A DNA stretch of 64,000 bases from JAJEDW01 sp963555775 (GCA_963555775.3 CAUVWY020000010.1:434001-498000); one strand, 5' to 3'. Counted from the stretch's first letter, positions 8,137-16,807 are shown. Numbers and translations are program-made. Notes: generated by a model not told the origin, from the letters alone.

Positions 8137-9474
8137 TCACTCGTCCATCTCGGGCATCAGAACAAATTCGGGATAGGCCTCGATGCCCAATTCTCCCACA
8201 TCCTGACCCATGGCCTCGACAATCGGCGAAACGCGTGTTCCGAGCGTCTTGTCGATTAGTGTCCACGTCAGCATGGTGGTCCCGAATACCGTGACCCCAA
8301 CGTCCAGAATACCCGAAATCTGCACGAAAAGGTTGCCGCCGCCCACAATGCAAACCGCCAGCGTTCCCCAGATACCCGAAAAGAGATGGGCCGGAATCGC
8401 GCCCACGACGTCATCGATTTTGAGGTACTCCAATACCTTCAGGCCGGCAACCGATTTCCCGCCGCCGACCGCACCGATAACGATGGCCCAATAGTGTTCG
8501 ACGATGTCGGGCCCGGCGGTAATCGCAACCAGGCCGGCAATCGCGCCGTTGAGACCCGCAAGTAAATCGACCCGGCCCAGAATGGGCCGCGACAGGCAAA
8601 TGGCCGCCATGACCCCGGCGGCTGCGGCGAGATTGGTGTTAACAAGGATGTTGCTGATCGCGACCGCGTCAACGACGCCGCCCAACGCGAGTTGCGATCC
8701 CCCGTTGAAACCGAACCAACCAAACCAGAGGATGAAGACACCCAACGTCACCGCGGGCACGTTCGACGGCGGCGTCGGCTTGGTCGTTCCGTCTTTACGG
8801 AACTTGCCCTTCCGCGCCCCGACGACAATCGCACCCGCGAGTGCCGCCCAGCCTCCGGTCGAGTGAACGATGGTCGATCCGGCGAAGTCCTGGAAGCCCA
8901 TTGCGGAGAGCCAGCCGCCACCCCATGTCCAGGCGCCGACGAGAGGATAAATGATTGCCGTCAGTACCACGGTGAAAAGGAAGAAGGACCAAAGCTTCGC
9001 CCGTTCGGCCAAGGCGCCGGACACGATCGAAGCGGTCGTCGCCACGAAAACCATCTGGAAAAACCAGTCGGACATCCTGGCATGACCGGTCTCGATCACC
9101 GCGGCGGCGGCTTGCTCCCCGCCATTCAGGAGCGCGATTTCGTCGCCGGATATCCCGTACAGGAACGTCAACGATCCGAACCATCCGCCGGGGTCGACGT
9201 CGACGTACATGATGTTGTAGCCGATCAGATAGAACGTCAGCCCGGCGATGGAATAGAGCCCGATGTTCTTCAGACAAATCACTGACGCGTTCTTGGTGCG
9301 CACGGAACCGGTCTCGAGCATGGTGAAACCCGCGGCCATCCACATCACGAGCGCGCCCCATATGAGAAACGAAAAGCTGTTCAGTGCGAATTGCGTTTCT
9401 TCGTCGATGGCAGCGTGCAACTGCGGCGGATAGAGCGCCAGAAGAACGATGGCCGCGACGCCGCCGAAGGCCAA
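8137..9474 (-). CDS. amt: Ammonium transporter (Amt/MEP/Rh family)
   Basis: The readable frame gives 445 residues from a TTG codon, with a hydrophobic leader (GGVAAIVLLALYPPQLHA) and eleven or so membrane helices. Amt signatures include ARMSDWFFQMVFVATTASIVSGALAER, GWLSAMGFQDFAGSTIVHSTGG (first pore histidine) and GAIPAHLFSGIWGTL (second pore histidine). The family conducts ammonium through a twin-histidine pore. No PII gene is adjacent; the downstream neighbours are partner-switching genes. The TTG start lacks a good ribosome-binding site. A much better ATG with an AAGGG box lies at 9538 but is separated from this frame by a run of nine A residues, one base out of register (see the separate entry). 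Confidence 0.93.
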   Translation of the reverse strand: MAFGGVAAIVLLALYPPQLHAAIDEETQFALNSFSFLIWGALVMWMAAGFTMLETGSVRTKNASVICLKNIGLYSIAGLTFYLIGYNIMYVDVDPGGWFGSLTFLYGISGDEIALLNGGEQAAAAVIETGHARMSDWFFQMVFVATTASIVSGALAERAKLWSFFLFTVVLTAIIYPLVGAWTWGGGWLSAMGFQDFAGSTIVHSTGGWAALAGAIVVGARKGKFRKDGTTKPTPPSNVPAVTLGVFILWFGWFGFNGGSQLALGGVVDAVAISNILVNTNLAAAAGVMAAICLSRPILGRVDLLAGLNGAIAGLVAITAGPDIVEHYWAIVIGAVGGGKSVAGLKVLEYLKIDDVVGAIPAHLFSGIWGTLAVCIVGGGNLFVQISGILDVGVTVFGTTMLTWTLIDKTLGTRVSPIVEAMGQDVGELGIEAYPEFVLMPEMDE

Positions 9475-9538
9475 CGCGCGGCGGTACGGGACGCTGGAAG
9501 CAGAACGAGCCGAAAGGTCATTTTGATTTTTTTTTCAT
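9475..9538 (-). other. Probable true 5' end of amt, out of frame by one base at an A9 tract
   Basis: On the minus strand an ATG at 9538 preceded by AAGGGCAAA is followed by nine A residues (9535-9527). As written it encodes only MKKKSK before a stop. If the tract were eight A residues, the reading would be MKKNQNDLSARSASSVPYRRALAF and would run straight into the transporter frame. That gives a charged n-region before the hydrophobic leader. This could be a sequencing or assembly error, a disrupted gene, or a slippage-based on/off switch. Confidence 0.6.
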
Positions 9539-9950
9539 TTTGCCCTTACTCTCCCGCTTGATCCGCCGTAACGGCTCTGGATTATCGACGTACCCTGCAA
9601 TCTCGGGGCAGTGTAGCAAGCAAGTACCGCATCGAACAGCCATATCTATTTGCTGTTGGACCGGTTCGCAAAACAACTGATTCGCCTGAATGTATCGCCT
9701 CGATTTCCGGGTTGAGTGGACCCACGATAGTCAAGCCGCGGAATCGAGCGCAAGGATTTTTTCGAGCCAGCGTGGCCGACAGCAACCGTGCACGAAAAAC
9801 TTCGAGGGGAAGCGTTTGGAGAGTGTGTGGCTGGTGTCGGGACCCGCGGATAACGAGCTTGACGTTCGGGGGGAACCGGGCCGTCCTTCGGGGAATTCAC
9901 TGTCCGGCTTCGTTGGCGTGCACTCCGGCAGTTCCCTACGCTGTTCTTTC
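9539..9950. other. Intergenic region upstream of amt
   Basis: About 410 bp separate the YjbQ-family gene from amt, both on the minus strand. Short open frames here have no recognisable domain and no usable start sites. The region should hold the amt promoter, but I cannot point to a specific nitrogen-control motif. Confidence 0.4.
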
Positions 9951-10370
9951 CTACGTTTCGCCGATCACCTGCACGACGACGCTGCGATTCCGCGGACGCG
10001 TATCGAAATCGACAAAAACCACCTGTTGCCAGGTGCCCAGCATCAACTGGCCACGCGCGAACGGAATCGTCAGCGACGGTTTGAGCAAAGCCGCCCGAAT
10101 ATGACTCGATCCGTTGTCGTCGCCCCAGGTTTCATGATGATGGTAGTCGGGGCCCTCGGGGATCAGCCTGTCAAAAAACTCCCGCAAGTCACGAACGAGT
10201 CCAGGTTCGAACTCGACGGTTGTGATGCCCCCGGTCGATCCTGGAACGAACGCAAGCACCTGACCGTGCGCCATGCCACTGTCGGAAACCGCTCGCTGGA
10301 GGTTTGGCGTGATGTCGTGGATGTCGCAGTGACCCTCGGTAGTCAGTTCAATCGATGTCGTTTGGATCAT
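9951..10370 (-). CDS. YjbQ/UPF0047 family protein
   Basis: Starting at the internal ATG (MIQTTSIELTTEGH) gives 139 residues, the usual length for this family; the frame extends 19 codons further upstream without family similarity. Diagnostic features are DITPNLQRAV, HGQVLAFVPGSTGGITTVEFEPGL, the HHHETWGDDNGSSHIRAALLKPSLTIPF block and the C-terminal GTWQQVVFVDFDTRPRNR. Conserved histidines cluster in a trimeric fold. E. coli YjbQ complements a thiamine-phosphate synthase defect in vivo, but the physiological role is uncertain. It sits downstream of a TPR protein gene on the same strand. Confidence 0.9.
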   Translation of the reverse strand: MIQTTSIELTTEGHCDIHDITPNLQRAVSDSGMAHGQVLAFVPGSTGGITTVEFEPGLVRDLREFFDRLIPEGPDYHHHETWGDDNGSSHIRAALLKPSLTIPFARGQLMLGTWQQVVFVDFDTRPRNRSVVVQVIGET

Positions 10371-10457
10371 GGTTCCGGGCAGGCGACCGGCACGCGACGT
10401 TCGGATTGAGTTGGAAGGGACCGTCATTCACTGCCCCTTGCCTTGACCCTCTCGTCC

Positions 10458-11735
10458 CTAGTCGTCGATCTGTGCGCCTTCGCTCTCGATGAAGTCTTCC
10501 AGCCCGTCGGTGGAGCCGTTGACGCTTTCGAACATGGCTGTCAGCGCCGCCAGAACCTGCGGTTCCGGATGTTCCAGATATGCCGCCCTGGCCAGAGCCG
10601 ACATCGTTCCATCGAGATCCCGGTTCGCGTTGGATGCCAGGGCCAGATTGTAGTAGAGGAACGGGTCGGTCGGCTTTGCGTCCAGAGCCGCCCTGAAAGC
10701 GTCGGTCGCGTCGGTCCATTCCTCGAGTTGAAAATGGATCATCGCGAGTGTCGTGTTGACCTCGCTGAGAAGTCCCGCTTTTTCGTCGTCGTTGAACTGG
10801 TTTCCGTCGGGTCCGTCAAGAAACACGGTCATCTGCTCGACCGCATCCGTGGCATATCCCTTCGCACTCTCGAGATCGGATCCGGGTTGTTCGGACATGA
10901 TGAGCGCCGTGGCTCTGAGCACATCAAGGTCGTCCGGCGTCACCGCAAGAATCGCTTCGCCATATTCGACGAGCTTCTCCAGATCGCCCGCATCTTCGTA
11001 GCCGACCCGAAGAGTGTGAAGGACAAACAGATCGTCCGGGGTGATTTCCAGAATCTCCTCGCCGTACTCGACGACCTGGTCGAAGTTGTCTTCTTCCTGG
11101 ACGCCCTCCAGCAAGGTGTGGAGCACAAACAAGCGGCCTTCCTGGCTCTGTTGAACAGCCTGTTGGTATTCCGGCGTGCCATCATCTCCGACCGCACGCA
11201 AGAGTTCCAGGGCTTCGGCTTGGGCATTGAGGGCCAATTCGCCATATTCTGCGACGAGGTCGTTATCGCCTTCGGCTGTGTATGCGGCGACGATGGACTG
11301 GTAAAAGAGGGCCTCCCGGTTTGCCAAGGTAAAGCGCACGCCTGGAAGGTCCTCGACACTGGACGGGTCGCCGATGAAATTGAGTTTGGAAGTCAGAAAA
11401 TGATTCTGGGCTTCGATGGCCCTCAGGGCAACATCGAGGATGTCTTCCGCGTCATGTTGTAGTTCGCCGCGGGCCAGCCATTCCTGGTACAGAACAAGGT
11501 GCCTGTATTCGCTGTCGAAGTAATCGGCGAAGAAGTCGTTGGCGGCGCGCAGGCGATCGATCGCCGTCGAGGCGTTCTGAACCGTGAAGTAACTGTCTTG
11601 CTCCGCCTGCGACCGTGGCCTCGGTTGCACAGGAGCTTCGGGGCTGGGGCGAATCACTGCCTGCTGGGCGACGGCTATTTCCGACGCGGCGAGTCCTGTC
11701 AGCACCAGTACGAGCGCGGCCTGTCTGATTCTCAT
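10458..11735 (-). CDS. Exported TPR-repeat protein of unknown function
   Basis: The 425-residue product has a signal peptide (MRIRQAALVLVLTGLAASEIAVAQ). A mostly acidic helical body follows, with degenerate tetratricopeptide repeats. A clear repeated unit of about 35 residues appears at VEYGEEILEITPDDLFVLHTL and VEYGEAILAVTPDDLDVLRAT (about residues 225-280). A canonical repeat follows at MIHFQLEEWTDATDAFRAALDAKPTDPFLYYNLALA (about 330-365). It probably acts as a periplasmic scaffold. Its start follows a GAGGAGATACCC stretch, a good ribosome-binding site. No partner is evident; the YjbQ gene downstream need not be related. Confidence 0.7.
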   Translation of the reverse strand: MRIRQAALVLVLTGLAASEIAVAQQAVIRPSPEAPVQPRPRSQAEQDSYFTVQNASTAIDRLRAANDFFADYFDSEYRHLVLYQEWLARGELQHDAEDILDVALRAIEAQNHFLTSKLNFIGDPSSVEDLPGVRFTLANREALFYQSIVAAYTAEGDNDLVAEYGELALNAQAEALELLRAVGDDGTPEYQQAVQQSQEGRLFVLHTLLEGVQEEDNFDQVVEYGEEILEITPDDLFVLHTLRVGYEDAGDLEKLVEYGEAILAVTPDDLDVLRATALIMSEQPGSDLESAKGYATDAVEQMTVFLDGPDGNQFNDDEKAGLLSEVNTTLAMIHFQLEEWTDATDAFRAALDAKPTDPFLYYNLALASNANRDLDGTMSALARAAYLEHPEPQVLAALTAMFESVNGSTDGLEDFIESEGAQIDD

Positions 11736-12018
11736 AACGGGTATCTCCTCAACATTTCAGAATTGCAGTGTGAATGGTAGGAAAATACCGAACGTGCAGT
11801 CAATCAATCTCGTCGGCGCGAAGCCAACAAGGAGCCGCGACATTGCCACCGGGGTGTGCGGCCCCCAGTCGATATGCAAGGCTCGGGGAAGCGCTCGGCA
11901 ACGACCTGGAAATCGAGGTGTCCGATGAAGCCGCCCTCCCCCGCCAACCGCGGCCGGGTTGAAAATGCCCGCCAGTTGTGGGACATTAGAGAGTCAGCAG
12001 GCAGGTCCCCGTTTATCA

Positions 12019-12297
12019 ATGGCACTCCGACACGAATTCGTCGAATACATGACCGAGAAAGTCATCGAAGAACTCATTGAGCGAGGGTTCATCGAACTCC
12101 CCGACGACTTCTCGATCAAGGAAACCATTTATTCCGCGATCAGCGACGAGGTCACCGTCGAAGACCGGCTCAACCAGGAAGTCCGCCAGTTGTTGAACGA
12201 GTACGGGAATCAGATGAATGACATCGGAGCGTCCTACCAGGAAACGTTCAAGCTGATAAAACGAAAGCTCGTTCGGGAACGGAAGTTGGTCATATGA
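12019..12297 (+). CDS. DUF507 family protein, first of a tandem pair
   Basis: The 92-residue product starts at ATG 12019 (MALRHEFVEYMTEKVIEELIERGFIEL). It is rich in charged helices and ends KRKLVRERKLVI, a pattern typical of DUF507 proteins, which have no established function. The open frame extends 20 codons upstream, but that part shows no family character. The last codon overlaps the next gene by 4 bp (ATGA), so the two DUF507 genes are translationally coupled. This copy looks more divergent than the second. An interaction between the two small proteins is plausible but untested. Confidence 0.75.
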   Translation: MALRHEFVEYMTEKVIEELIERGFIELPDDFSIKETIYSAISDEVTVEDRLNQEVRQLLNEYGNQMNDIGASYQETFKLIKRKLVRERKLVI

Positions 12298-12608
12298 GAC
12301 TGTCCAGGGAAAAGATCAACATCCTGTCGCACCGGGTGGCCGACACGCTTGCTGAAATTGACGAGGTGACGTTCAGGGAAGACCGAAACACAATCCGTCT
12401 GGAAGTCTTGCAAATAATCAACAAGTGGCTCGCCAAGGAAGCCGAGATGGATCGGGCCGCCCGTCACAAGATTGAATCGCAGGCCAAACCCATTCCCGAG
12501 GGCAGTCAGGAATGGGACATCCTTTACAAGAAGTACTACGAAGAAGAATTACAACGACTCACGGGCCGCTCGATCATGGGCCCACCTGAAACTTATCGGC
12601 AGTTCTGA
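12294..12608 (+). CDS. DUF507 family protein, second of a tandem pair
   Basis: The 104-residue product begins MRLSREKINILSHRVADTLAE, the well-conserved start of DUF507. It continues with an acidic helix (VTFREDRNTIRLEVLQIINKWLAKEAEMDRAARHKIESQ) and ends with a segment rich in Tyr and Glu (YKKYYEEELQRLTG). DUF507 is a small, soluble, helical family of unknown function. The gene overlaps the preceding DUF507 gene by 4 bp and converges on the GAF-ANTAR gene with only 23 bp between stops. Confidence 0.85.
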   Translation: MRLSREKINILSHRVADTLAEIDEVTFREDRNTIRLEVLQIINKWLAKEAEMDRAARHKIESQAKPIPEGSQEWDILYKKYYEEELQRLTGRSIMGPPETYRQF

Positions 12609-12631
12609 TCCGCTTCCCTTCCACTTTCCCG

Positions 12632-13882
12632 TTATCGGGCACCCATTTCGCTTGCCAAAATCACGGCTTCAGCGATTTCTTTCATGGTTCGGCGGGTCTT
12701 CATGCTCTGCTGGCGCAACCGCTTGTACGCTTCAGCCTCATCGAGGTTGAACTGCTGTTGCAGGACGCTCTTGGCCCGATCCACGAACTTGCGCGCTTCC
12801 AGGGCCTGTTCCCGTGCTTCCACTTCCGTCGCAAGGTTGGTGTTCTCGATCGCCAACGCGGCCTGATCGCAAACCGTGTTCAGGACCTGCATGTCGTCCT
12901 CGGAAAACACCCGCTCTTCGTCCGAGTAGACGTTGATGACTCCAATGACCTTTTCCCTGACAATCATCGGCAGCGAGACCAGCGCCCGGACGCCTTCCCG
13001 TTTTGCCAACTCGGGGTAACGGTAGCCCTCCTCCCGGGTCACGTCCTTCACCATGAGAGGCTTGGCCTGCTTGACCACTTTCGAGACAAGGCTCCTGCCG
13101 ATCTTCAGATTGGGCCGCTTCCAGTATTCCGGGCTCGAGCACTTGGCGGCCTTCAACACCAGTTCGTTCTTCTTCTGATCGACGAGCATGATCGAACAGA
13201 CCTTTGCCGACATCGTCTGGCCGATCATGTTGACGATCAACTGGAGCATTTCGTCGAGATAACGCCCTGAAGCCGTGATCTGACCGATCGCGGCGACAGT
13301 CGAAAGCTGTTGGGTCCGCCTGTTCGCTTCATCGTAGAGTTGCGCGTTGTGGATAGCCCCGCCCACCTGATGCCCGATAATGGACATCATCGTCAATTCG
13401 CGTTCGGTGTGCCGGTGACCCTTGCGATGCTGAACGTTGATCACGCCAACCACACGGTCGGGCGAAACCACGATCGGTACCGACAAGAAGGCTTCGTACT
13501 TGTCTTCCGGAAGATTGTTGAACAACTTGAAACGTTCGTCCCGGCCCGCGTTCCGGGATATCGCCACTGTCTCGGCGTTCTCCGCCACCCAACCGGTGAT
13601 GCCTTCGCCGACCTTCACCGCGATTCGTCCAATGAGTCGGGGATGCGGATTCTTCGATGCGCGAAGGAACAGGTACTTTTCCGACTCGTCTTCGTCCTGA
13701 AGGTACAGGAAGCAGGAATCGCACTGGGTCACGTCGACCACCAGTTCGACGATCTCCTTGAGCACCTGATCCAAGTCGAGCGTACAACTGATGGACTGAC
13801 TGATCTGTTGCAGGATCCTGAGTTCCTGGCCGATCAGGTCCAGTGTCTTCGGAGCGTCGGTCGAAGAGTTTGTGTGCGGCAT
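12632..13882 (-). CDS. GAF-GAF-ANTAR sensor/antitermination regulator
   Basis: Starting at MPHTNSSTDAPKTL (ATG at 13882) the protein has 416 residues. A first GAF domain spans about 15-165 (CDSCFLYLQDEDESEKYLFLRAS, GEGITGWVAENAETVAI, FLSVPIVVSPDRVVGVINVQHRKGH) and a second about 185-330 (ICSIMLVDQKKNELVL-type start, GIGRSLV-like loop, ALVSLPMIVREKVIGVINVYS). A coiled linker leads to a C-terminal ANTAR domain (about 355-410) with LEARKFVDRAKSVLQQQFNLDEAEAYKRLRQQSM and KEIAEAVI. ANTAR domains bind paired RNA hairpins and prevent transcription termination. The paired GAF domains suggest control by a small ligand or redox signal, but neither ligand nor target transcript is visible here. Confidence 0.88.
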   Translation of the reverse strand: MPHTNSSTDAPKTLDLIGQELRILQQISQSISCTLDLDQVLKEIVELVVDVTQCDSCFLYLQDEDESEKYLFLRASKNPHPRLIGRIAVKVGEGITGWVAENAETVAISRNAGRDERFKLFNNLPEDKYEAFLSVPIVVSPDRVVGVINVQHRKGHRHTERELTMMSIIGHQVGGAIHNAQLYDEANRRTQQLSTVAAIGQITASGRYLDEMLQLIVNMIGQTMSAKVCSIMLVDQKKNELVLKAAKCSSPEYWKRPNLKIGRSLVSKVVKQAKPLMVKDVTREEGYRYPELAKREGVRALVSLPMIVREKVIGVINVYSDEERVFSEDDMQVLNTVCDQAALAIENTNLATEVEAREQALEARKFVDRAKSVLQQQFNLDEAEAYKRLRQQSMKTRRTMKEIAEAVILASEMGAR

Positions 13883-14123
13883 AGACGATCGCCTCGAAGA
13901 ATTGCACGTTTTCAGAAGAGGCGCAAGCCGCCGGGGGTGCGAGATTTCTCCGAAGGCGGTATCCGCCGAGAGGACGCCGCCGTGATCCGTGCCGTTGGGT
14001 TCAACCCGCGGGAAGCCGCGCGGCGCTCTGGCGGGCGTCGAGGAACCGCGCACACCGCTTTGCGCCTTTCAACCGTCCAAAGCCTCGTGTCGGGTTATCC
14101 TGTCGGTATGAGGGTTTCCGCAC

Positions 14124-14831
14124 ATGCGTAGGGATTCCGTTATCGCCGGGTCCGCGCTTCTGCTCGTGGTGGCCTGGGCGGGCTGGTCGTACTGGACCGA
14201 TGGCCTGATCGGCATTCTCCTGAGCACCGGGCTGAGCCCGGCTCAGAAAATCGAAGCGATGCGCGCTTTCTTTGACGGTTGGGGCCTGTTCGCCCCTGTC
14301 ATGTACGTCCTCATCGTCGTTGTCGAGGCCGTTGTCGCGCCAATCCCAGGTGCGATTCTCTACCTGCCAGGCGGAATGATTTTCGGGGGGTTCTGGGGCG
14401 GCACACTGTCCCTGATCGGCAACATTATCGGCGCCGGAACGTGTTGCTTCCTGGCGCGCACCATTGTGGGGAGACACTGGAGCAAGGATTTCTTCAGTGA
14501 AGGAAAGCTTCGGAACGCGCAAGATTTCATCCTGAAGCACGGCATCCTGAGCATCGCGCTGCTTCGAGTGAATCCCCTGACATCCTCGGACATCGTGTCC
14601 TACGCCGCCGGCCTGACGCCTCTCTCGACCGCCACGGTGATGATCGGTACGGGAATCGGCATGCTCCCGCTCTGCTACGCCCAGGCCTATCTCTCCATGG
14701 GGCTCTTCACGATGTTTCCCTGGCTGATCTGGCCGCTCGCCGTCGGTTGCGTGGGCTATGTCATCGTGGGGGCCGTGGCCATCTGGAAAATCCGGCTCCC
14801 CCGCACCGGCGCCGAAGAAATCCCCGGTTAG
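14124..14831 (+). CDS. DedA/TVP38-type (VTT domain) membrane protein
   Basis: The 235-residue protein has about five to six membrane helices and the VTT-domain core. That core includes EAVVAPIPGAILYLPGGMIFGGFWGGTLSLIGNIIGAGTCCFLAR (about residues 72-115) and LLRVNPLTSSDIVSYAAGLTPLS (about 150-172). DedA/VTT proteins act as lipid or polyprenyl-phosphate flippases/scramblases in several bacteria; the cargo here is unknown. The conserved G-x-x-x-G and arginine residues are present. The gene diverges from the GAF-ANTAR gene, and its stop codon is immediately followed by a copy of the dispersed intergenic element. Confidence 0.85.
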   Translation: MRRDSVIAGSALLLVVAWAGWSYWTDGLIGILLSTGLSPAQKIEAMRAFFDGWGLFAPVMYVLIVVVEAVVAPIPGAILYLPGGMIFGGFWGGTLSLIGNIIGAGTCCFLARTIVGRHWSKDFFSEGKLRNAQDFILKHGILSIALLRVNPLTSSDIVSYAAGLTPLSTATVMIGTGIGMLPLCYAQAYLSMGLFTMFPWLIWPLAVGCVGYVIVGAVAIWKIRLPRTGAEEIPG

Positions 14832-15668
14832 ACCGTCTTTCTCACGGTTTTCGTCGCGAAGAGTCGGAGATGCCGTCAGACCCACGGCGCGACCGGCGCG
14901 AGGAACGCGCCAGTCGCGCCGTGCGCGTAGCGGCGTGTTCCTCACGCCGGATCAAGCGCGGGGCCTGATTTTTTTCTGACAAAGATCAAAGTTGATGCGG
15001 ACGATGGGGGGCGGCGCGGAGGAAGAAGAGCGGGCAAGATGCCCGCGTTCAACGGCGCGTTCCTCGCGCCGGTCGCGCCGTGCGCGTAGCGGCGTGTTCT
15101 CAGACGCGTTCCTCGCGTCGGTCACGCCGGATCAAGCGCGGGGCCTGAAGATTCGTGATTGAACTGGAAGTCAGTGCGGACGATGTGGTGGCAGGAGCGC
15201 TGGCCTGAATTTTTTTCTGACAAAGATCAAAGTTGATGTGAATGATGTGCGGTGCCAGAGGCGCGGCCTGGAAGTTCATGCGATCTTTCTACGGGCTAAG
15301 GCCCGCATCAGTACTGCTACGACCTTGAATATTGAGCCTGGGAACGCGGGCATTCCGTCTTTGGCGCGTGAATACGCGCCACGCCCGCAAAGGTCAGTGT
15401 CCATCCTGAATATTGAGCCCGTGGGAACGCACGCCCACTCCAGTCGTGCATTACTGAGGGATAAAAGAGCGGGCGCGGCGCGTATCCACGCACCGGATTA
15501 AGCGCGGGGCCTGAAGGTTTCCGATTGAAGTGGAAGATGGCGCGGACGATGGGTGGGAACGGCCCGACGAAGCGGAACGCGGCATTGGGCTGGCACAAGG
15601 ATACGCGCCCCTGCACTGGCGGATGGGTCCGGCGCTGCAACAGACACCCCGTGAGAAAGGCGCGTCAG
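14831..15668. repeat. Dispersed intergenic element, copy 1 (longest, internally duplicated)
   Basis: The left terminus (TTTCTCACGG, then TTTTCGTCGCGAAGAGTC and GCCGTCAG) begins at the DedA stop codon. The right terminus (GCGGATGGGTCCGGCGC, then GTGAGAAAGGCG) ends at the stop of the PLP enzyme gene. The interior of about 700 bp is a mosaic of the modules GCGCGTTCCTCGCGCCGG, GATCAAGCGCGGGGCCTGA (near 14950, 15127 and, as GATTAAG, near 15493), TTTCTGACAAAGATCAAAG (near 14973 and 15215) and TGAATATTGAGCC (twice, near 15326 and 15406). Open frames across it are artefacts of the repeats. The five copies in this window share both termini. Confidence 0.75.
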
Positions 15669-16807
15669 ACCGGGCACAACGCCTGGCCGATATCGTCGAT
15701 CAGATCGTCGGCGTGTTCGATTCCGACCGAGAGCCGAATCAGGTCATCGGGCGTCGTCGATGCCGGACCTTCGCTGGTGGCCCGATGTTCGATGAGACTC
15801 TCCACGCCTCCAAGGGACGTGGCGCGCACGAAGAGTTCGGCGCGCCCGACCGTCGCCAGAGCGGCCTCTCTCCCGCCGCGCACACGGAACGAAACGATGG
15901 CGCCAAACCCGGACATCTGCCGTGCGGCAACGTTGTGGCCGGGATGATCGGCAAGACCCGGATAGTAGACCTCGGACACGTTGGGATGCCTGGAAAGCAT
16001 TTCCGCCAGCCGGGCCGCGTTCGCGGTCTGAACGGCGATCCGGCACGCAAGCGTTCTCAGGCCACGCAGGATCAGCCAGGAATTGAAGGGAGACAACGCC
16101 GATCCCAACTCGATAAGCGTGCGTTGCAAGGTCTCGAAAAAGGCGTCGTCGTTCCGCAGGGCAAGGCACCCGCCCAGCACGTCGCTATGGCCGCCAAAGT
16201 ACTTGGACGCGGAGTGCAGAACGATGTCCGCGCCGTGCTCGATCGGCCGCTGCAGAACCGGGGTGGCGAAGGTGTTGTCCACCAGCAGTCGAGCGCCCGC
16301 CGCGTGAGCCAGATCCGCGCTTCGCCGAATGTCCGTGATTCGCATCATTGGATTCGACGGCGTTTCGGCCCAGACAAGGGCGGTATTCGGACGAACCAGA
16401 TCGCCAAGCCGTTCGGGATCGCTGATATCGACCTGCTCGATGTCGATGCCCCACCTGGCGCCGTACTCCGACGCCGCGATTCCGACCCCGAAATAGCAGT
16501 CTCTGGTCATCAACACATGGTCCCCCGGCGAAAGCGACTGCAGTACGGCTGAAGCGGCGGCCATCCCCGATGCGAACGCCAGAGCCGCTCCGGCGCCTTC
16601 GAGGTCGGCCACTGCCCGCTGCAGATACTCCTGGTTCGGGTTGGAATACCGCGTGTAGAAGTAGTTTCCGATGAGTTCGCTCTCCGCGTCCCGGCCAAAG
16701 ATGGTCGACAGACTGATCGGCGGCGAAACCTCACCCGTACGCGAATCGACCGGCGGGCCGCATTGAACGGCGCGAGTTTCGAGTTTCCTGGGTTTGGTGA
16801 ATTTCAT
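15665..16807 (-). CDS. Trans-sulfuration family PLP enzyme (cystathionine gamma-synthase/lyase-like)
   Basis: The 380-residue protein is a complete Cys/Met metabolism PLP-dependent enzyme. It shows TRAVQCGPPVDSRTGEVSPPISLSTIF at the N-terminus, YTRYSNPNQEYLQRAVADLEGA, the cofactor-stacking GDHVLMTRDCYFGV region, VWAETPSNPMMRITDI, VDNTFATPVLQRPIEHGADIVLHSASKYFGGHSDVLGG (Schiff-base Lys near 204) and the C-terminal SLGGVESLIEHRAT, RLSVGIEHADDLIDDI. It acts on cystathionine, homocysteine or O-acyl-homoserine substrates; sequence alone does not separate synthase from lyase. It starts at ATG with no adjacent methionine-pathway gene. The stop codon lies within the right end of the dispersed element. 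Confidence 0.9.
   Translation of the reverse strand: MKFTKPRKLETRAVQCGPPVDSRTGEVSPPISLSTIFGRDAESELIGNYFYTRYSNPNQEYLQRAVADLEGAGAALAFASGMAAASAVLQSLSPGDHVLMTRDCYFGVGIAASEYGARWGIDIEQVDISDPERLGDLVRPNTALVWAETPSNPMMRITDIRRSADLAHAAGARLLVDNTFATPVLQRPIEHGADIVLHSASKYFGGHSDVLGGCLALRNDDAFFETLQRTLIELGSALSPFNSWLILRGLRTLACRIAVQTANAARLAEMLSRHPNVSEVYYPGLADHPGHNVAARQMSGFGAIVSFRVRGGREAALATVGRAELFVRATSLGGVESLIEHRATSEGPASTTPDDLIRLSVGIEHADDLIDDIGQALCPV

Noticed and set aside
15238..15640. Possible small genes within the first dispersed element
   Set aside because: Made of repeated modules; translations match the same GNAGIxPA-type artefacts.
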